DNA from: Manduca sexta
Lineage: Eukaryota > Arthropoda > Insecta > Lepidoptera > Sphingidae
Direction of reading: 5' to 3'
Assembly (NCBI RefSeq): GCF_014839805.1
Contig: NC_051141.1
Coordinates: forward strand, 20,096,777 to 20,160,776
Length of the DNA: 64,000 bases
The translations under genes and the position numbers were made by a program. Shown here piece after piece: positions 12,301-21,300 of this stretch. Position 1 is the first letter of the stretch. Every line of letters starts with the position of its first letter. The notes under the pieces were generated by a model. The model was not told the DNA's origin. It saw nothing but the letters and a program-made list of their open reading frames with translations, and made no database searches.

Positions 12301-15300
12301 TATATACATTATAATGCACATATTATTGCAGAAAGAGAACGGCGGCATCATAATGGTGAACTTCTTTCCTGACTTCGTGAAATGCGCCCCGAATGCTACA
12401 ATCTCCGACGTGGCTGGTGAGTATAATGGAAGAGTTCGTGTATTACAGTACAAACGCTCATATCCACAAAGTATAGACGTCACTATAGTATTACTCAAAT
12501 AACTTTAAAGCAATCATTGTGCATTTACTATGAATTAAGTCCACAGCTGCACTTAATCCTGTATAGCCTACTACTTTAGCCTTTCTGATATTAATAATTA
12601 CATAGGACTAATCATATTCATAAAATTTACAAAGGTCATCTTATTATAGATAACTCTGCATGTGTCCGCTGCCTAGATCGCCCTAACACTAAGAATAGTC
12701 TAGAGAGAATAACACATTGTTTATCCACGTAGTAATCGATTTTATATAGAATCCTTGATTATCTAGGGCTACTCCAAAACTCAGTGACTTTACAGCGTAT
12801 TTATATGCTTAGTTTGCTATATATTATAACGTTCCTAAAGGCTGAGACTATAGCGAAAAACCGCGCACAGCGTTTTGCAATCAGCATTCCTTAACGTTTA
12901 ATTGGCCCAGACATAGCTAATATTTGTATTGGAAATTAGCTAAGTGTGTTAAATTGTACGTTTTCAAATTGGGATGTGTCTCGAATGCTTGATAGGTTAT
13001 AGCTGCACTCGAAATAATGCAAGCGTGAATTAATTGCGGGATATGTGCGTGGGTGTAGGCGTTTTATCGCTTGCAATACGCATTTATAGACACTCTTACA
13101 ATAAACTCTGTCCCCTACTAAAAATAGCGGAAAATAATCTGAATATATGAAATAGTTTTTATCCCAAAATGCACTGTTTCACGAGAATGGACGATAAACT
13201 TTATCGTGCGAATGAGGTAAAGATATTATGGCCATAACTTCGAACAGGGTTCCGTTTTGCATAAGAATTCCCGCATACATTAAACGTAGATAAATTCCAG
13301 CGAAATGCAGTTAAAACAACAAACATTTCCAAAGTGCGAAGAATTTTTGATCCTTCAAACCATTTTCTACGGACATATTTCCGCTCTCGGAATTGAACTT
13401 ATTCCCAGTGCGACACTAAACAAACTCCATTACCGACAGACCGCGGGCAAAAATAACTTCTATTTCTTACAATTTTGCCAATAGCAGACGTCGCAAAACG
13501 TTTAGCTAATACTAAAAGAATTAAACCGCGCTTCGACACAGATTGTACAACTGCAACGGACGTGTGTTGAATTCTGGACCCCTACTCCTCCCCCGGGACC
13601 TCCGGCCCCCGCCGCCAACTGGCAGACGTGCCAAACCCGCCGCGTGTGCCAAACGGACACCAAGTGCACGCCAGAGTTCATCTTAACGTACTTTATAGGT
13701 TTATAAATAAGGCGAGTTTGCGGTCTACCTGGCGCTTAATTGAAGATTATGGCAACTGTAGACTGTAGTTATATGTGAAGTATTGGTAATTAGTACCTAA
13801 TACAATTATATACATGTAGCGTAAGCGGCGTTAGCCTAGTTGGTTGTGGAACGGACTGCCGAGAAGAATGTCCGCGAGTTCCAAACCCAAGTTCACATCT
13901 CTGAATTTTGTAAAATGATGTGTGTATTCTATGTGAATTATAGTGCTTTAATAGTGAAAGAAAACATCGTGGGGAAACCGGCTTAACTTACAAGTTCTCT
14001 TTAGAAATTTTGAGGGTTTGTGAAGTCTATCAATTCGCATAAGGCCAGCGTGGTGGACCAAGGCCTAATGCCTTCCAGTAGTAGAGGAGGCCCGTGCCCA
14101 GCAAAGGGACGGTAAATATGTAATACGCGACTGAATTTTTTTATATTATATTGTTCTCATACAGAATTAAAATATCCACAAAATGTACTTGACGAACGAG
14201 TTTTGGAAAAAATACATATTTTAATATAGTAAATAATTTCCGCTTTAATTACTCTAATAAAATTTACAACTGTGGAAGCCTGAGATACCCCCGCGCACCG
14301 CAGAGGATCTTCGACATAAATCTTTTGCAGCCAACGACACTACCTTCTACCCCGCAGGTCGTACGATGAATAAAAAAGTACAAAGTACTTAGGACGCTAG
14401 AAAGCTCCCCGCAATGCACTTAGTTATAAAAAAACTTTCCAGATTGTTGAGGAACAATGCAACAATCATAAAATATAATCCCAACTAACATTGTGCGACG
14501 CGTGCGGTAAATAAACTTGACGTATGCGCAGCGCCTACAATGTGTCGCGTAACAGTTTAATGTCTTTCCAGTTTGTACTATAATTATGAGATTAATTACT
14601 TCGCATAGAAGACTAGCGACACAATATATGTTTGCGGAAACCCCCTACAAACAATCCTTTGTATCAAACTGATACTCAAGGTGTAGTAAACACACACATA
14701 CCTTTTATCATAGTAGGGGTAGGTAAAGTGAAACATTATAATTATGGAAATTTATCGTCATTTAAAGCATTAGAAAAGGAATAATTTTAATCCACACATC
14801 GTTCTAATTTTCACGGGTTAAACCCCACTTCCATATTATTATTATTATAAACCCCACTCTCGGCAGCAGAATTATCCAAAAAGCAAATGTAAACATGCGC
14901 GGCTTCGCATCAGCTTAGCAAATGTTAAACTACAGCAACAATGGACGCATCAAATCCCTCGTCTAACTATTGCCGAGGTGTCCAATACGGCTGTTCCGAT
15001 ATTATGTCACTATCGACATATTACAATATTAAAGCTACGGTGCCTCTGTAGCGTAGTTGTATTGAGCATGCGGTACCACTTTCGCTGAGATCAGGCGTCC
15101 GAAACCCAGGTCACGCGAAGTGATATTGGATTTAGAAATAGACGCGGTTAACATTACTGGCAAAATGTGGTTCTGCTACACCTCTGTCTGTCTGTCCCCC
15201 GAAAAAGGAAAAGGCGTGATGCTATGTATATAGATTATCATGTAATTGCTAAAGCGTCTCACAGATTAAACGATTAGTCATTAATTTGATGAAATTATCA

Positions 15301-18300
15301 TATCCATAAGTGCAAAAAAATTTTCAGCGTCAGGTTCATATTACGTATTTATTATATTTTATGTCCTTTGCTGAACATGCGAAAGATTTCAAGATCGCCC
15401 TATTGTAGGCGGCCCGCATCCAGCGACACCCTGCTACTTTGAGGTCATCTGTCCACCTCGTGGGTGGACGTCCGACGCTGCGCTTGCCAGTTCCTGCGGC
15501 TGATGATGATGATGATTATATTTTATGTATTTCCCGAGAATTTCCACTTGAATGATATATTTGGATCATAGGTTTGAGGGGCAATAAAGTGCATTCATTC
15601 CTCAGCCTATAAATTAATGTTATACAAAAAACAATCCGACCCGCTTCTCTTTTTTCGTACAAGATAAACACAAACTGTAAATTCACAAGATAAAAACTTT
15701 GACACAGAAAAGTACAACAGATTCAAGTTAGAAATAACTTCTCCTGCAGCCGCGTTAAACGCCTTGCTCAGAAAAAGTTTCACTGCACTTTTCTAGAATA
15801 CAAACCTATATATCGCCCAGTTAAATGAATCGTTAACTTTCATAAATGAAATGAAATAATTTATTTGACCCTGTAAAATGTTATACATTATTTAGATTCC
15901 GTCAATATTAACTATACCACCTAACATAATATTACTTTAACAAATGGTGGTTTAGTAATCGATTTCACCGTAGAATTTCATATATTTATAACACATATAT
16001 ATAAATATATAAAAATGAATCCCTATTTCCCTTGGTCACGCCATCACGCGTGAACGGCTGGACCGATTTCACTATTTTTTTTTTGTTGTGTTTGTTATTG
16101 TCAGGAGAAGGTTCTTATGAAAGATAAAATTCAAGAAATTGCGGATAATTAGAAAATTTAACGAAAATATTAATTTTATATAACTGTCAATTGTTTGAAA
16201 TAACTGTCAGCGATTGATAGAATGCGCGCTGCAAATTCATAGTTAAGACGGGACAACGTCTGTCGGGTCAGCTAGTATGATATATATATATGCATATTGC
16301 ACTGTCCAATATGAACTGCAATCACGCCTAATTTCACACACCATGCACGCGATGTGTTAAAAAAGTGGTACAGTTTTCTTCACGTACTAAGACACGTATA
16401 ATTACATATACTATGTAACGTAGATTTAGTCGTCAGACTAAGAGCAAAGCCGTGTGTGCCGTTTGTGTTCACACACATTGCCTGGTTCATATCGCGGACA
16501 CCTGAATAGCCGCGCAAATGTAACATTGTTACCCCTTGTTAGTGGTAGGTGCGAAGCGATTTACCACCACCCTACACCCCGCACCATCCCATAGCACCCC
16601 CTCGCACACCTTTATTGCATTACGTTACGGTTATAGAGAATGTCCGCGAATAATTACCGAGCGTCATTGTGGACTAGATTCAGTCATTATGAAACAACGA
16701 GTAAAGACTGAAGCTAGGTGTGCATATTTTTGTTCGGAATTATATTAGTAACGTGTCTTTTAATGCCCCTTGTATTTTTGTAATATGACATATGTTACAA
16801 TTGTAGTGGTAATCTATATACATAAAAGAAAGTGGTGTTAGTTACACTATTTATAACTCAAGAACGGCTAAAACGATTTGGCTGAAAATTGGTAGGGAGG
16901 TAGCTTAGAACCAGGAGACAGACATAGGATACTTTTTATCCCGTTCCCACAGGAACGGGACGTGACTTAAAACGTGGTATAACAAAATGAAATTTGGTAT
17001 GGAGATAGTTTAAGACCCTGGGAAGGTTATAGGCTACTATCCCGGAAAATGTATAGTGGGGCTTTTATCCCGGAAAACTCCTTCACGCGGGCGAAACCGC
17101 GAGCAAAAGCTAGTTATATATATTTTATATATAAGATAAAAGTAATATTTTATATGTGTCTGCCTCCAAATTATTGCCTGCCAGCCTTCAACAAGCCAGC
17201 CACAAACTATAAACTGTGAGGTCTCAGGTTCGATTGACAAATTGAACACCAATTTCTATAGGTCCGTGTAGCATTGGATTCCCCTGCAATGCCTAGAGCG
17301 AACTATTCACGGCAAGAAGCAGTTTCCAAATTTCAACAATCTTTACCCTTCTCAGAATCGAACCACAAACCTATCTTTTCATGAACTATCCCTATACACA
17401 TAAAAAAATCAAATTCGTGTTTAATAACGCTTTTAACCTAGCTTTAAGCTTCTGTTAAGCGACGATGATACGAATATTTGTGTCAAGAGGACCTTGGTTA
17501 GAGTTGACACAACAAAAGCGGAAATTTTAATGGTGCATTTCAAAAGGTCTTGCGCGCAGATTTTTAAAGTGGTAGGTAGTCATTATATAGATATTTGTCT
17601 ACGGCCAAAGTGTGGCATAGAATTGAATTTTTGGAAAGAAGGTCAGTTAATTGGTAGCGACAATGCGTTTTTTACTTGTGAAAAAGCATTCATTTGTAGT
17701 TTAATTAGTTTTAAAAATGGAACCCCTTCCTAAACTACTAAAAACCAAAAATAATTTAACATTATAATATACGGGTTATGAATTTTAAATAGCCTAATTT
17801 AAATTGAACATTGTTTTCGTATATTCGATTTCGTAAATTGAGCGCCGACGCGACGACAAAATTAACGTTTATATTATTATAATGTAAAATATACTTTTGG
17901 TTTTTGAAGTTGGTTTAAGATTTTGTTAAAGAGTTTTTTTTATTTTAGTAAGAAATAGACCAAAAAGAACTCATCGCAAAATCTTTACTGGATAAGTCAC
18001 AAGAAAGCAAATTACTCAATTTCGTTCACTTTGATGACATACCAGTAATTTTCATTTATTTTTATTAAAAAACCAAACTTTTAAATCGTTTTCTATAAAA
18101 AAAATCTAGAAGACCAATCTGAAAATATATATATGTTGTCTGAAATAAATATTTTTTCAAGTTGGTTAATAAATTACGAATTTCCGTAGTGACAAACATA
18201 TCAAAAATATACATTAATAATTGAGAAACTTCTCCTTGGTTTTTGATACGGTTAAAGAAATTATTATTTCATCACAAATTACATTGTATTATGTTTGTGT

Positions 18301-21300
18301 AAGGTTAGCAAAAATTGTAATAGCCTAGTGGCGGCAAATTTGTCAATCCTCCAATAAAGTAGAAACATGTTTCTAAATTAACTAATTTTTGAAATTAGAA
18401 AGGCTTAAATTGGATTTTAGCCTTCTATTTGAAAAAAGAACAAGAAAATTTATATGAATAGTAACTTCTTTTTTGAAATTAAAAATGAATGTGACAAAAT
18501 ACTCTTAACATTTCTTTTGACAGCCAAGAAGGTCATTAAAAATCCCAAATTTGTAAAATTCAATACAATAAAACCTCAGACCTTGAGTTCGAAGTAACAA
18601 CAGTCCGATCATGAGTACATTGGGCTTCTCTTGAGCCGTATTCGACAAAATCAGACAAAAGTTTAGCGGTTTTGGCGTTGACCCAAACAAGATTAGAAAT
18701 CTGTGTAATGGCCAACCCGCGGGCGGGTGATAACCTAACTCTAATCAGGAGGGTAGCTACACTCTAAATAGAAACCAAAAACAAAGTAACGAGCCGTACA
18801 ATGGTAATGAGTAAAATTGTTACGTGACAATTTAGAATTTTAAACACTTTATATGTGTGTGTATGTATTTCCCTTATGGGCTCCAAAATAACTGCGATTT
18901 TACTGATTTTTTAGGTAACCTCAAAATTAGCCTAGGAGGTGATCCTGTGACGTTGGAAGCAATCGGATTAAAGATTATTTTCTTTTTGGCAACTCTGTGC
19001 CTTCGGCATCTGGCTATAGGTGGTTTGTGCTCCTCGTTAAGAGCTACGACGGATCGATATTTATGCATAAAAAGAAATGGCTTCTGTCCAAAACTATCTT
19101 ATCTTCATTATTTGTTTTATTCTTTTTCTCCCTGCCGTAACCCAACCCCTTTAAGAGATCACATAAAGTATTAACACTAAAAATTTTTCAAGACGTCACA
19201 AAGTACTTAATACCAATGGCACAGAAAGTACCGAAACCGAAAGTAATTAAGAAATACGTGAGATGTTTTTTTTTGTTATTCCTTTAAATGACGAGACGAG
19301 GTTTCCGTTCGCCTGATGGTCACTGATACGACTGCCCATAAACAGTAGAAACATCATCCAATAATTGAATAACAAAGTATTGTTTGGTATTTCACTGCGC
19401 TTGCATCCTGAGACATGAGATGTTAAGTCACAGTGGCTACAATGTCCTTCAAACGGGAACACAAGTGACTACACACTGGTGCTTGGCGGCAGAAATATAC
19501 ATTGCAGTGGTACCTACCCAAGCGGACTATCACATATGAGATCTACCACCATATTCCGAACTATCCATTTCGACAGCCTGCTTCACGCTGCTTACTCCTT
19601 ACTCCTTTCATATTATAGAACAAAGTTCCCACGCCGCATCTGTCTGTGTAAATGCGATAACCTAAAAACAAACGAAAGAATTTACAATCATTTTTACTAA
19701 AAGACCGAGTGATACAAGTGGATGGTTTACGGGTATATTTCATAAATATTTTGTACGACAGTAAAACAACTAGCCATATACTCTCCTACACGTTTCAAGC
19801 CGGAACGCTAATCTATAATATAAAAATGAATCGTAGAATGTCTTGCTAAGCGCAAATCTCGAGAAATATTATAATAATAACAAAATAAGCATTTATAATA
19901 TTCCTTGAAGTACGAGGATGCTCTTACGGAGAGAAAATTGTCGATATGTCGACTGTTAGGCGGTACGAAGTTCGCGGGTTCAGCTAGTAACAAATAAAAA
20001 ATATTGTATTAACCGGTCTCCCTATTTGCCTGTAGCTTCACTGTACAGTTTCCTTCGTCGTTGTCCAGCAGAGAACGTAACGTAACTTTTAATGAAGTTA
20101 ATTTCAGTTTTAGAAGAGCAATTACGTAGACTAGCCTCTGATCGCGGCTTCGACCGTGGAAAAGTTCTCCCTACACGCTCTCTGTATGAGAAGTTTATAA
20201 CAGCCTTTTACTGACTCACTCCCTCGGTGGCGTAGATATATTGCATGACATACGAAACCGGTCTAATGTCCCAGGTTCGAATCCTGGGTCGGGGAAAGTA
20301 ATATTGAGTTTTTCAGTATGAGACCGGAGTCTGGATTTTGTGCATGATTTGATTTAGGCTCTCCCTTATAATATTGTGGGTCGGAACACAAGTGAATGGT
20401 GTCCTAGTTGGACCTCTGCCTATCCTATTGGATATATAAGTGTTATGCTCACATTGTATAAGTTAGCTATAAGTTATATTATTTAAGTTATTGTACTCAT
20501 AGTGTCAGTCCGCTGGAAAACCTAATAAATAAAATAAAATATGTATAGCAGCCTTTACAATATTGCTAGCTCCATCCCGCTGTTTTAAGGGTTCCGTACT
20601 TCAAAAGGAATCCTTATAGATCATTATACATCACTTTATTATCCGTCTTTGGTTTGTCAAGGCCTTTTTTCTCAAGAACACGTAAAGACATCAAGTTGCA
20701 ATTGAAATCAAGTAATCTAGTCTACGGTATCTATCCGTAGTGTGTAAATCAAACCTGGGCCCTTATTCTGTATGACAGTGTAAACGCGTAACGCGGCTGT
20801 GTCGTGTTATCTTCGTGAAATGTGCTTACAATGGTATTCTGTATGCCAAATCCTATAGGCCTAAACGTGACACGTTGCGTTACGTGTTTGTTACGCACTA
20901 TCAAAGTAACGTGTGGTATAGAGAATAAGGGCCCTGTAAGTCAACGACTTGTCCGGTTAACTGTATATCTACTAACCACCTTGTTCATATGAGCGAAGAG
21001 ACCGTCCATAAACATTAGATATCATTATGAAGTTTGTATTACAAAGCACTGCATAGCATTGCACTGTGCTCGTGATATGAGATGTTAAATGTAGCCCAGA
21101 AATAATTCTGACTACTATATTCTATATGGAACACAATATTATCAACCTGCACGTGGTTGGCGGCAGAAATAAAGATTACAGTGGTACTAACTCCTTTTTT
21201 CATTTTTTTCTTCTTATAATTTTCTCCATTCAGTATATCTAGTTCTGTTTTCAAATTTATAATAGTCGGAATAATTAGGTCCAGGGGCCTTATTCTCTAT

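Noticed and set aside
18857..19174. 105-codon open frame on the plus strand in the 9.1-kb intron
   Set aside because: No recognisable domain; an equally open antisense frame overlaps it.
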